Assembly: GCA_035235625.1 (NCBI GenBank)
Contig: CP141148.1
Location: 9,977,001 to 10,041,000 of the forward strand
Direction: 5' to 3'
Origin: Saururus chinensis
Lineage: Eukaryota; Streptophyta; Magnoliopsida; Piperales; Saururaceae
DNA: 64,000 nt
Shown one piece after another: positions 1 to 12,300 of this stretch (positions are counted from its first letter, which is position 1; the number at the start of each line of letters is the position of its first letter). The notes beneath the pieces were generated by a model. That model saw only the letters and a program-made list of their open reading frames with translations, searched no databases and had not been told where the DNA came from. The position numbers and the translations under genes were made by a program.

Positions 1-662
1 GCACATATATTATATTTGATGAGACTTTTATTTACTATGTATTTTTGCTTCATGTAAAGGTTTCATAAATGTAGCTATGCATGGACTTGCATAATTCACT
101 AATTAGAACTATCCTACTGAGTATGAAAATACCTATTTTTTTCATCATTTTATCCCCATATATTCTGGAGGTTTTTTGCATATCTTTGGTCTAGAGCCCC
201 TTGGGTTAGACTCTTGTGTTCTTTTGATGGAACAATATGTTTAGCTTGTACCTTTGACTCTATGTGTGTCTTTTGTAGTTTTGCCACAACCTCATGTATT
301 AATTTGATAATTGTTGTATTAGTTGAGATGAAAGATGAATATGTATATATATTTCTAGACTTTTATATGAGACTTTATACTTCAAACTGTTGTGGGACTT
401 ATACTCAAAGATGCCTGAGATATTTTTGTTTAAGCCCATGGCTATGGCATTTGATTTTATATATTTTTATCTTCGATTCACTCATGAGGACGTTTGGTTT
501 GGACGTACGATGATTTGGAAAATTTATGTTTGATGATTTAAAGTTATAAAAATTATTTTTATAGGTTTCATATTTTATCAATTTTCTAATTCACTGTTGT
601 TATATTACAAATTTTTTTCATGAATTCTTAAGAAAATGTGTGAACAAATCTCAGGTGTGACA
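1..662 (+). mobile_element. 3' part of an LTR, same family as LTR C
   Basis: The stretch around 340-520 reads like the reverse complement of about 23960-24115 inside LTR C: both share a core with AAGCCCATGG followed by CTATGGC or CCATGGC. The end around 585-662 matches the reverse complement of 23761-23840, finishing in GGTGTGACA here against GGGCGTGACA there. This is therefore the downstream part of an LTR in + orientation, ending at 662; its start lies left of the window. No primer-binding site is obvious just after 662, so I cannot say whether a full element or a solo LTR is present. It has no coding content. Confidence 0.6.
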
Positions 663-719
663 AATCCTTGGGCCCTTATGTTCACGTTGATCTGGCAAAA
701 TGATTTACCATGTATATAA

Positions 720-1688
720 GAGTTTAATATCAGTCTAATCGACCTAGGGGATTACTAGATTGTTGTAAAACTAGTACTTTGACTAGAAAGGATTTAGAGT
801 TCTAACCTCTTTGCACAAAAAATTGTTAAAGAAGTAGAATTTTTACCTTGTATATGAATTTGTGTTAAAATTTGGAATTAATTAGGCAACAAATATTTTT
901 AGGGATAAATTTAATTTTTAAAATTGGGAAAAAATTATTTTGAATTTATTTTTAAATTTCAGGGACTTCTTTATTGCCTTATGCTTAGTTCCTAACATAT
1001 GTTTAGCCCTAGGATTTTGTTCTTTTTAAATTTAGATGGTGAGAGCAAAGAAACAAAAGACTTTTGCTTGAGTGAGCTAAGCACATTCATGATTAATATT
1101 TCAATAATTAATTCACAAGAGAAGATCAATAATGAATTCATGAAACTATTCTACAATTAAGAAAAGATTTCACCCAGAAGTTTCAAAGAGGAGTTGCAGA
1201 AAAGCTTCAATGGGAGATTGAAGATTCCAAGATGCCAAAATCAATACAATAAAAGGAGCTTATTGAAGGATAAAAAAAAGACAAAGACAAAGCAATGAGG
1301 AAGAAATATTTCAAGTGCTTGAGGGAGAATATTTGAAGGGTAGCAATGACAAAAATTTGTAGAGATCTAAATAAAGGAATTTGTGTTAGAGTAAAAAAAA
1401 AGTTGGTGGTTTGTTTGTGTCGATGTAATTATCTTACTTGCAACTAGTGCATTAATTTGGTTCCTTTAGAACTACTGTAATTTTTTACCCAAGTTTAGGT
1501 TTTCCATATTAAAATTGTTGTCTATGCATGGGTGGATTGAGTGTATTTTGGGAGGTTTTACTTTTTTCTGCTTTGTAGAAAAAATTTTGCGCAAAGATGC
1601 TAGAACTCTTAATTCTTTTACTTGTCGAAGTACTAATTTTAAGAGCAATATAGTGATTCACTAGGTCAATTAGACGGATATTAAACTC
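720..1688. repeat. Inverted repeat, two arms of about 120 bp
   Basis: The arm at 720-846 begins GAGTTTAATATC and includes GTCTAATCGACCTAG. It recurs as reverse complement at 1558-1688, which ends GATATTAAACTC and includes CTAGGTCAATTAGAC. The arms stay alignable for about 120 bp with scattered differences and flank about 710 bp of AT-rich, non-coding DNA. The outer ends could be transposon TIRs, but no target duplication is visible next to them. The alternative is two copies of one dispersed repeat in opposite orientation. Confidence 0.6.
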
Positions 1689-1999
1689 ACAATAGGTAGC
1701 TGAGGTTTAATTATTAAAAATTTGATTTTTCTCCCTGATATCAATTTGATTTTGCATGTTAGTGCTTTATTATCTTGCTTAATCTTCCATAATTTGATTT
1801 CTTATGCTAGATAACTTGTGCTAAGGTTTGAATTCTACATTTTTCTTAGTTTACTTATTTCTCTATTAGAATTACTTGTTTAAACTTGTTGATTTGTGTG
1901 CCCTAGATTGTTAGTTGCTTGTCTCATAAATTTCCTTGCTTTAAGTGCTTAAAGAGTGTGCATGGGTTGTTTTTGTTGAATAAAAATCAATGACTATTT

Positions 2000-3780
2000 C
2001 AAATAACTCAATGAAAGAACATGGGGATTTGGGTAATCCAATGAATAGACCACTCTTGTTTGATGGCTAAAATTTCTCATATTGGAGATGGGAATGTTTG
2101 GAAAGTGGTTATTAAATGCTGAAATTCTCCAATGGTCAAATATAAAGATGAGAATTCAATTGTAAACGATAAAAGTGAATGGGATGACAATGAGTCTAAG
2201 CTTGCCAATTAAAACAGTAAAATTTTTTGTTCATTATTCAATGTTGTAGGAAAATCACAATACAAGTGGATTTCTAAATGTATATATGTCAAGGTTGCAT
2301 AGAAAAAATTAGTAAAATATAATGAGAGAACTGAGGCTGTAAAAGTGTCTAGGCTACATATGCTAACCCTAGAGTTTGAAAACATGATAATAAGTGTGAA
2401 AGTGACAATTTCTAAATATTATGCCAAAATTTTAGACATATAAACACATGTAATTAACTAGAAGAGTCTATACTTGATTACATTATTGTAAGGAAGTTGT
2501 TAAGGTCCTTGTCCTCTAAATTTAAAATTAAAGTGACAATCATTAATGAATCATAGACACCTTAGACATTAAGAAATTGGTTAGGAACCTTAGAACTTTT
2601 TACATGCTAGAAGATTCATATAAAAGTAAAAATGAGTTGTTTGAAAAGTTCAAGGAAAAATAAAATGCCCTAAAAATATCTAAAAGAACTTTTAAAAAGA
2701 ATAAAGTGTTAAACACCTTAGAAGAATATGAAGACGATGAAGAACTAATGTTATTATTGGTTAAAAACTTCAAAAAAATAATGAAAACTCAAAACTTTAG
2801 CTTTGACAATAAGGGATAAAATTCTCGGAAGAGACAAGGAGATAAGAGATATGAGAGAAATTAAATAAAATAAGAAGAATTTGAAATATTTCGAATGTGG
2901 TAGGTTATGTCACTTTGTTGCTGATTATCCTAATATTAATTATGACAATTCTTTTGATAATAAGCCTAAGAAATCAAAGGGGTTTGAAGATGAGAAAAAA
3001 TGGCAAAGTGCTTCACGCAACTTACTCTGACAAGAGTTCTTCAGAAGATGATGAGTTGTGTAACTACACAACCTTCTATACTAATGTGAAGGAAGATAGT
3101 TTTGGAGAAGATTCTCACGAGTCTATTTCTCTTAAAGAGAAACTCATAGTTTGAGGTTGATTCTGATGAGTTTAAGGGATTCCTCCAATAATTCTTGGCT
3201 TTGACTAAGAACACCAAAAGCCTTGAGAGAGAGTTAAAGAAGAAAGAGGATGAATTAATTTTATCTTCTTAAGAGGCAAATAGGTTAGTGGAGTGTGAAA
3301 AAGAGAAGTCTAGTACTTTTAATAGAAAACTCATGTCCTCTAAAAAGAAATTAAATGAATTTAAGAGTGAGAAGAAAAAGTTAGAAACTATGCTTAGTAT
3401 TGGTTAAACTAACAAAACAGGCTTAGGTTTTTAGAATTGTTTGACTACCCACTTAGTAAAACCTACTATCTTCGTGGAGGCAAAAGAGAGTGACAAAAAC
3501 CCTATGATAGTACCCAATTCACCTAGGTCAAGAGTTAAAAAATGACAAGTTCTAGTATTATGGGTGTGCGTGATATTTTCTATAGTGAGACCCATATTAG
3601 AAGAGAATGTCCTAAGAATAATCCTTTTAAACTTAAGTCAAAGAAGAATAAGAAAAAGCACACTACCCATATTACCCCTAAGATACCTCACTAAGTGTTT
3701 GAAAATAAGATGAAGATAATGAGGGTGAAGAAGATTGATCTTCAAGCTTTAAAGGATTATTTTAGATAAGCAAGGAAGTT
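2000..3780 (+). pseudogene. Decayed Copia-like retrotransposon gag region
   Basis: Broken reading frames keep the order of a plant Copia gag. Near 2046-2085 the translation gives RPLLFDG and FSYW, the usual N-terminal motif. Near 2882-2925 a CCHC zinc knuckle reads YFECGRLCHFVADY, with the first and last cysteines replaced by tyrosine. A serine/acidic stretch follows (SSSEDDELCNY, about 3040-3064), then a Lys/Glu-rich coiled-coil segment (about 3190-3400) and a second knuckle-like remnant (HIRRECPKNNPF, about 3593-3630). Stops interrupt every frame. No protease, integrase or RT follows, so this is a truncated relic. The Copia assignment rests on motif order. Confidence 0.6.
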
Positions 3781-5124
3781 TACCTTAGGTTACCTTAGAA
3801 TTGGTTGGTTAGGTAAGGCTAAGGAGTCTCAAATCTGTAAGTAAAATATTCTGATTTGCGTCCATGATATAATTCTTTCTATCGTTTGGACTTTCATTTT
3901 TTTTGTTTTATCACATTTTACGTTGTCTTTATATGTCTTTTAATTCATACGTTTTAAATTAAAAACAAAAAAACTATAAAAAAATAATATGATAAAAAAA
4001 CACAAAAAAATAGTGTAGCTTTTGCTTGAGTTTGCAATTGGCTTTGTTTTGGTTTTTTATTAGTTCAACTCTTGAGACATATTGAGATTAATTTTCTTTT
4101 CAGCTAAAAAGTAATATGATTAGTAGTCAAACATGCATTAGCAAAGCGAATGATACACCAAGGAACGTGAATATCAATTTCATTATCTTAGAATCGCCAG
4201 GCTTGTCTGAGATCAATATCTACAAGTGCATATTGTTTGTTCGATGGGAATTTTAGCGGGAAGAAGAGTTGTGGAGTTGATTCGGTTATCTTTGCAGAGA
4301 TGGAGATGCTTCCTCTGATTCAAAGCCCAAACATGAAGAGATGATAAATAGTCAAAGCATAGCAAATTGAAGAAGAGGATAGAAGGAGAAGAAGAAACAA
4401 GACTTGATTTTTCAAATATCTTAACGGTGAAGAGAGAGATGCGATTATTAACGGTGAAGAGATCTCACTTGCTCTAACAGAGGCCGAGTTGAAGTTGTCA
4501 ACCTCTCTTCTCCCTGATGTGGTTTATTTTGGGTAATAAGATGGAAAATTTCATGGGGGTAGATATGGTATAGGAGAAACAGGAAAATACCCAAAATTTC
4601 CTCACTTACAGGGTGTTGAGGGGTTTTTTGGGGTGCAAATAGACACGTTCTTTTGCTATATGCATATTCTTGTGTGTGAGAGAACAATGTACATTCTTTC
4701 ATTCCTATCTAACTTTGCCTAAATAGAATAAATATTACCATCATTTACCATAATGGGAATGTTCCATGGCCATACTTTTTAACAATAATGCTAGATGAGG
4801 GAATAATCACCACTAGTTAGGATTATAACACCTAAGCAAGTATACATAAGGAGGAACAGAGTAACAAGTCATTGTGTTAGCCACTTCCCAACTCAAAGTA
4901 GTAACAACGATCTCCCAAAACTAAGAGACGTGATCAAGAGAGAGGTAGTAACATAACTAACCAAAAACTCTGACTATAAATACTCACAATGGAGTGGAGA
5001 AAAAGATACAAACTCTCGTAGTAGAAATCCCTGCTTGTTTATTTCTCTCACCAATTCCTTCATCCTCCTCTTCTTCTACCTTGAGCGTCGAAGAAGTTTG
5101 GCCAACACCACTACTTCCCAAGCT
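3781..5124. other. Intergenic, no gene recognised
   Basis: AT-rich DNA without a supportable coding exon. A good TATA sequence (CTATAAATACTC, about 4974-4985) is followed by a pyrimidine-rich stretch (5035-5090), which could be the promoter part of an old LTR or of an unrecognised transcript. No TG...CA boundaries or paired LTR were found. Confidence 0.4.
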
Positions 5125-5995
5125 TGATGCACTTTAACAAAAAAAAAAGTATTAGTAACACTTTTATTACCAATGCAATACGAGTGTCACTAAAAACTAC
5201 TTTTTATGACACATAAAAAAGCGTCGCAAAAATAGTTGTTTGTGATGCTTATAAAAAAGCATCACAAATAAAATAAGTTTTTTTAAAATTAAAACTATTT
5301 GTGATACTTTTTTGAAATCACCACAAATAAAATAAGTTTTTTTTAAATGTTAAGACTATTTGCAACGCATTTTTATAATAAGCATTGCAAACAATACCAC
5401 TATTTATGACAACTTTTAAAAAAATAACGCAAATAGTCTAAATTTTTTACAATCTTATTTTATTTGCGACACTTTCAAAAAAGTGTTACAAATAGTTCTA
5501 AAAAATTAAAACTTTTTATTTAATATTTAAATATATAATAATATAGATACAATAAATTTTTAATTAAATTCCTCTATTTTTTCCCCACTCTTCATAGTTG
5601 GGGCTCATACTGACACACATGAGAGAGAGAGAAGAAAAGAGGAGAGAGAGAAAGAGGAGAGAGAGGGGAGAAAGGAAAGAGAAGGTATTATTAAAAAATA
5701 AAAAAAGAAGTATTTATGCCGCAAATACTTCTTTTCTTTTATTTTTTATTAATATATATATATATATATAATATTTAAACATTAAATAAAAAAATATGAA
5801 AAAATTGAGAGAGAGGGAGACGAGAGAGAGAAAAGAGAGTGAAGAGAGAGAAGAGAAAAAAAGTTTGACAACTGCCATTTTATATGATATAATAAATATT
5901 ATTTTTTATCTAACACGTGTAAATTATATCCACGTGACCAAACAAGAGGACCATCGCGACGCATATAACACACAAATATAAACATAGCATTATAA
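5125..5995. repeat. Short-repeat, foldback-type non-coding element
   Basis: From 5125 to 5550 a short unit built on TTTGTGATGC and TTTGCGACAC recurs in both orientations, spaced by AAAATAAGTTTTTT-like linkers. Such arrays are typical of subterminal regions of CACTA-type and similar DNA transposons. An A/G-rich microsatellite follows (5620-5690, again 5800-5860), with a local inverted repeat around AAGTATTT at 5708-5740. The stretch 5510-5690 resembles 31600-31800, so both belong to one dispersed family. No transposase is present and the ends could not be fixed. Confidence 0.5.
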
Positions 5996-5999
5996 AAAA

Positions 6000-6359
6000 A
6001 CTTTAAAAAAATATCGGAGCATTTACACAACCAAAACATTGTAAATATCAAGTTTATGAAACATTATAAAATTTAATTACATACTAGAGATTACTTTATG
6101 TAGAGCATATTAAGGCACGATACAAGTCACAAGATAATTACAACTTATAATTGGAAAGCAGCAACTGGGATAACTCTTCTTCTCCTACCTCCGTTCGAGT
6201 TGTAACAGCCCGGAAGTCGAAGGTTTCCGGTTCAAAAATGGAATCGGGCTCCGACCCGTTTAGAAAACCGTTTATCTGCGCAACTACGGATCCGACCCGT
6301 TTCCCCCTATGCAACTTCACCCCTGAAAGTGACACTCCCGGAGCTGAAGGAACTCCTCG
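6000..6359 (+). promoter_or_regulatory. Upstream region and 5' UTR of the HflX gene
   Basis: Base composition changes sharply from AT-rich DNA before about 6160 to GC-rich DNA that runs into the coding exon at 6360. No strong TATA box lies at a suitable distance, which fits a TATA-less housekeeping promoter, but the transcription start cannot be placed by eye. Confidence 0.35.
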
Positions 6360-9300
6360 ATGTTGAGGGCCGTCTCCCTCCTCCGCTCCCTCCCCCACCG
6401 CCAAAGCGGCCACCTTTCCCCGCCTCTCGGCCGCCCGCACCCCTACCGCCTCATTCCCTCCGGCCTCATCTCTTCCTCGCCGTTCGCATGCCGCCGCCGG
6501 AGATCAGGCGAGGACGCCTCGGCCGAGGACTCCGACGGCGGGGGGGACTTCGTGCTCAACCGCGACCCCAAAACCCCTCCCAAGCTCTTCGTCGTCCAGC
6601 CCCGTCTCCGCCCTGACGCACTTCTTGACGCCAAGCTCTCCGAGGCCCTCAACCTCGCTAATTCTCTCGAGGAGCAGCGCGATGCGGTAGTGGATGGGGA
6701 GGCGGACGAAGAGAGGGAGCTGCTACCCCACCTCGTGGTGCAGAACCCCGCCGCCAGGTCCCTCAGGGTTCACTCAGGTTTGAATTGGCACATTGCCTGA
6801 TTTGAGAAAAATACTAGTTTCAATAGTAACAATTTGTTGAAAGATCATAACTTGTGATACTGATGGAGCTTTGTCAGAATTTTGGTTATATCTTATTGTC
6901 ATACAACTATGATCAATGTTTCACCTTTTTTCTCCAATTATGTGCCGATTGTTATTGTTGGTTCTTCTTTTGTGTCGACTCTTGCAACTGAAGAGAGCTT
7001 TAGGAGTAATTGCTTTCATCTAAAATGCTGGGACAACTTAGGTTTTTGAGTGCTTTTATGAGTGCAATTAAGAGGTTTACAGAAATGTTTGGAAACACTG
7101 ACTTTTATTACTGAAAATGGCTGTAAAATGCTATCTTTTTTGTGTCAGTCCACAAGCATTTTTTCAGCGTAGGTTGGTGATATTCCAGTTGGCCATGATT
7201 GGCTTGCTATCTGGATTCTGGACTTGTAAATAAATCCATTTGCTAGACTTTAGTAGAGAGGGGCTTTAATTTCTCTGTCTTGTGAGGTTGATCTTCCAAT
7301 AACTTTCCTCATTTATGCTCCGTTCTATGGTTTTCTAGCTTCACTTATGAATTAAACCTTAGATGGGATTGATGTAGTTTCTTTTATTTTTTTATATTTC
7401 TGTACTGTGCGTAAGGAGGATGTTATATATGTCAGTGGCTTGTGCCATTTGAGATAACGCTTATCATTACACATTCTGAAGCAGTTTGAATGTGAAGATT
7501 GACTGTATGTTGCCTTGCATGCTTGTTGTAGACACATATTTTGGACCAGGGACAGTGGACTCTGTCAAATGTCATCTGAATGCAATTGAATCAGAGGCAA
7601 GGTTTTTCTTTTTCATTTAGATCTCCTAATTACTAACTTGAGGTTTGTCACCTGATTTCTTCCTGATTTTGCATTATTCTGGTGCAGTAATTGCTATTAC
7701 TTTTTTCCCCCTATGCACTCATTTATCTCTCTCTATCTATATATATACATATACATATGAAGTCTACTTATTTCTATACCTTTCATTTTCATTCCTGATT
7801 TTATCTTTATCAGGGTGAAATCGATGCAGTTTTTGTCAACACAATTCTTTCAGGGATCCAACAGCGTAATTTGGAGGCATGCTCAACCTTTACAGTCTTT
7901 ACTTCTCTGACAAATAAATGAAAACCAATTTTTATTATATTGTTACACTTTCTTGCAAAATGATATCAACTTTTAAATGACAGAGAGCCTGGGGAAAACC
8001 AGTTTTGGATCGTGTCGGGCTTATAATAGAGATTTTCAATGCCCATGCTCAGACAAAGGAAGCTAAGCTGCAGGTTTAAGTTGATCTTGGATACGCTCTT
8101 AGTATTGCCTTTTCTTTTGAAACATTTATCTCTTTTGTCTGTGATATTTCATGAAACAGCTTTCTATGTGCTTCATTCTATTTTTTGGATGCTTCTTACT
8201 CATTGGAATAGTAGTCTGATTTGTTTTTTACTCTAGTCAGAATTAGCAGCTCTAATGTACAAAAGGACAAGGCTAGTCCGAGTGCGTGGGCCTGATGGAC
8301 GTTTAACATTTGGAGCAGCTGGAGAGGCTGAGGTTGTCAGTGCTCGAGGGTCAGTATGCCACAGAAAACCATAGTTGAATTAGATTTTTCTATATGGAAC
8401 AATTTATCAAAATAATAAAATTACTTGATCATATTTTCAGGCGAGGAAGTGGAGGACGAGGTTTTATCAGTGGTGCTGGGGAAACTGAGTTGCAGCTTCA
8501 AAGAAGGAGGTTGGTAGTGGTCTCTATTCCTTTCTTCGTTTTTATGAATTTGGTTACCTGCTGGCTTCCTCATTTGTTCATTTTTATTGCTAAACTTTTT
8601 CTTTGACACAAGCATTGTGCACATTGATTATGTTGTTTATTGTGTGTGAATTTGACATTTACTTTGAAGTTTAAAAAAACTACTTAATAATCCTTGAGCT
8701 TTAGTTAGAGTTTTGTTTTTTGTTGCGGTCTTGTTGCTATTTTGGATTGGCTTCTTATGACAGAATTTAAAGTAAGGTCTCTTATTTATTTTAACATACA
8801 TACGTTAAAGGTGGTTATGGCCTTCTGGTAGATGTTTTATCTATTACTAAGTATGTTTTTTGACAAGTACAGTTGAATTAGAATACTTGAACCTTATTAA
8901 ATTTTGAGATTGCTAATTTCAGAATACTGGAACGTCGGAACCATTTGTTATCTCAAATTGAGGAGGTTCGTCGAACTCGAGCTCTGCAGCGTGCATCTCG
9001 CAAGAGGCGTGGTGGCACACAAGGCCAAGGGCTTGCTACTGTTGCGGTTGTTGGTTATACAAATGCTGTATGTGGTTTCAGTTACTTCAATTTTTTAGCA
9101 TATTTATTATGTTGTATGTGTGGGATAATTAGGAGAGGTAGGATTAGAAATTAGTATATACGTGAGAACTTAGGAGTAGCTTCTTTAGGGGAGAAGCTTA
9201 GGGAGTGTAGGTTGCATTGGTAGGGGCATGTACACAGAAGACTGATGGTGTGGTGAGAAGGCTAGAAGGGATGCATGTAAATGATGCTAAAAAATAGAGA

Positions 9301-12300
9301 GGGAGACCTAAGAGAACTTAAGACGGATTTAATAAGAATAGATATGGCTATGTTATCTCTTATAAAAGAGATGACACAAAATAGTCTAGAATGGAGGTGT
9401 AAGATCCATGCCGCTGACTTCAAATTGTTGGGAAAAGGCACTACTTGCTTATGGTTATGATTTATTACTCAACGTTAAATAATTTCTGTTTCAAGAAAAG
9501 ATTTCTGCTTGTTCATTAACCTGTTACTATTTAGTTCTACACATCCTATTCTCGTAACTATATTTGTGAGACTTGTTGATGATGGTTGTTTGTGTCATAT
9601 GTTTGTATAGGGCAACGATGTAGTCAAGTACTGTCTAATGTAGCCATTGACCATATTTGGGGCCTGTTTTGCAACCCATTTTTGGGTGCAAGAAATGAAG
9701 ATTTGTGGGAAATGATTAGTCAGAATCATGGAAGAATGGTTTTTCGTTTGGCAATGCATACCAGTGATTCAGTTATATGGGATTTGTGGGGATGAATCTT
9801 GTTTGGTAGAATGGGGCACAAATGGCCTTGTGGAATGAGGCTGCAAATGGAAAATGGAAAATTGACTACAAATGCCATTAGTCAGGAAATGGCCCCCCAT
9901 GACATTTTCTGGGAAATGAAAATTTGACCACGAATGAACCACAAATGGCCTTTTCCCTCAAATTTTCATTTGTGGGGAAATAGGGGCATCCATACCACAT
10001 TGTGAAGAATTGTGTGATTGAGCTCATGAATGGGCCACAAATTGGTTGCCAAACGGTCCTTTGGTGTTTGTGTGCACTGTATGAACAGTCTCAAGATTAA
10101 TGCTCACATTCAGAAATTATACTCCCTCCATCCCACATTAATAGCTACAAATGGCTTTTCAAAATGAACTAGTTTTAGTTCATTTTGAAAACCAAATGTA
10201 GCTATTAATGTGAGATGTAGGGAGTATCATGCTAGACAATTTTATCCATATATTTTTTGGTTTTTCTTCTTTTTGTGTTTTACTTCCGAATATTATTGGT
10301 TCCTAGTGGAACTCTGGAAGCTTTCAATTAACAATTCTCTGATGGCTTGGAACATAACATCCGCATTTTGGTTCTAAGACAAGGCCTTCTTCTATGGTTT
10401 TTTACTTTTTTTACTAGATACAAGTTACTGTTTAATCACAATTCTGATGGATCCTCAAGTTCAGCACGGCCGTGATACTGAAAGTAAATTCTTATTGTCA
10501 TTATTGGTTCTAAATTGTTATATTCTTCAGGGAAAATCTACACTTGTCGGTGCTCTTGCAGATGCTGAGCTGTACAGTGATGACAGGTGGGTCTCTTTGT
10601 ATCAATCTTTTTTTTTTATTGTAAATTATTAAAATTTTTTGCTTCTTTTTCATTTTCAACCCTTTTTTTTTGCAGACTGTTTGCTACTGTGGATCCTCGC
10701 TTGAGAAGTGTGATACTGCCTTCTGGGTAAATTGCAATAGCCATTCATATTTTGTTAGCTAGGATCTGAGCTCTGGAATTTCTGTTTGATTTATTTCTCA
10801 TGGAGTTGAATGTTTATTGAAGTGTATTTAATGCAATTTGAGGGATAGATAAGCAAATAGCAATGTGATATGCAGGAAGAAAGTTCTGCTGAGTGATACA
10901 GTTGGATTTATCTCAGATTTACCTGTTCAGGTATTGCTATTACTAGTTGGCATGTCAGAACAGTATGAATAAATTTCCTTTGACTAATGTGTCGAACTAT
11001 ATATGTTCTCAGTTGGTAGAGGCCTTTCACGCAACACTTGAGGAAGTGGTTGAGGCAGACCTACTTGTGGTATGATTTTATTTGCATGTTGCTCTTTGCC
11101 ATGTGGTAACTTGCCCTTTTAATTTTCCATTTTTAGAGGTAAGTTCCAAATTTGGTGATAACAAAAACACTTTCTGCATTCATGCGGGGTCTAAGTCATG
11201 TTTCAACAAATTATTTTCTTCTTGTTGGTATTTCATGCAATTTCTTGTGCCAATAGTGGCGAAACTAGGCTAGTAATATTGTAGGGACCAGAGCCTGCAA
11301 TATGTTATCTTTCTCCGTGGTGGATCATAAAGTATATTGATTATTTGGATATAGCAGTTATCTCTAAGATGACATTGTGGTCATTTCTGTAGGTCATCAT
11401 TGATAAGTTAGCAGAATTGTATATTTCTGCTTATAGCTTAATTATTAATAAGTTAGCAGAATTAAGTCTATTGATTTATATTTTTTGTCGTTTTTTCCCA
11501 TATTTCGTAATTAGTTGGGTTTTATTTGTCTCATTGATGATGATAATAATAAAGCAATTTTAGAAAGTAATTGGCATGAGCTTCTCAGGAATCTAACAAC
11601 TTGTCAATCTAGTTTGGATGACTTTCTAGTACACATGACTAACTACCAGTTCTTGTTGTGTTTAGTTATTTGGCTGTATACATAGTCACAAATTTTGTGA
11701 AATTTTGATATTTTCGCCGCATTGAGCATTATCTGTACAGCGGCAAAATTTTGAATATTTCAGGAAAATTTTGCAAAATCGAAAATTTTGGTAATATTCC
11801 GTTATTTTCAGGTTTTCTGCATTTATTTCAGTCTGGGCTGGGGTTTTCTGTTTGGGCTGGGTTACGGTCTGGGTTGGGTTACAGGTTTTTTTTGTTGGTT
11901 GAAGACATTTAGAGCATTAAGGCTCCAAAGGGCAAAGCTTCTCTTCTCTTCCAGTTCCAGCGGAGAGGCAAAGACCATCCGACTGGTGACCACAGAGTTA
12001 CGAACAAGCTTCCTCGGTCCCTCCCTCTCTCCTACCACCGGTCCCTGCCTTGAGCCACCGGTGTGATAGTGCTTGCCGCGACCAGCAGAGATCACGGCTC
12101 CATCGTGCTGGTGTGCTGCGCCTCGCTAGTAACTTCAGATGTTATCTCCCATGGTCCGGTCCTTCCTCTTCTTCTCTGCTCCCTCCTGCATATTCTGCTT
12201 CAGATTCTCTCAAAGAAACTCTATCTGCTCTCCTTTGTTTGGATTATGTATGAGCATTGGTGTTTCCAAATGCTCATTGCATTTTCTGCTCTACTGAATT

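Noticed and set aside
5125-5560. CRISPR-like array of short repeats
   Set aside because: Repeats are imperfect, occur in both orientations and lie in plant nuclear DNA; they fit transposon subterminal repeats.
6138-6652. Several open frames on both strands over the first HflX exon
   Set aside because: Shadows of GC-rich exon 1; only the frame from 6360 joins the HflX exons.
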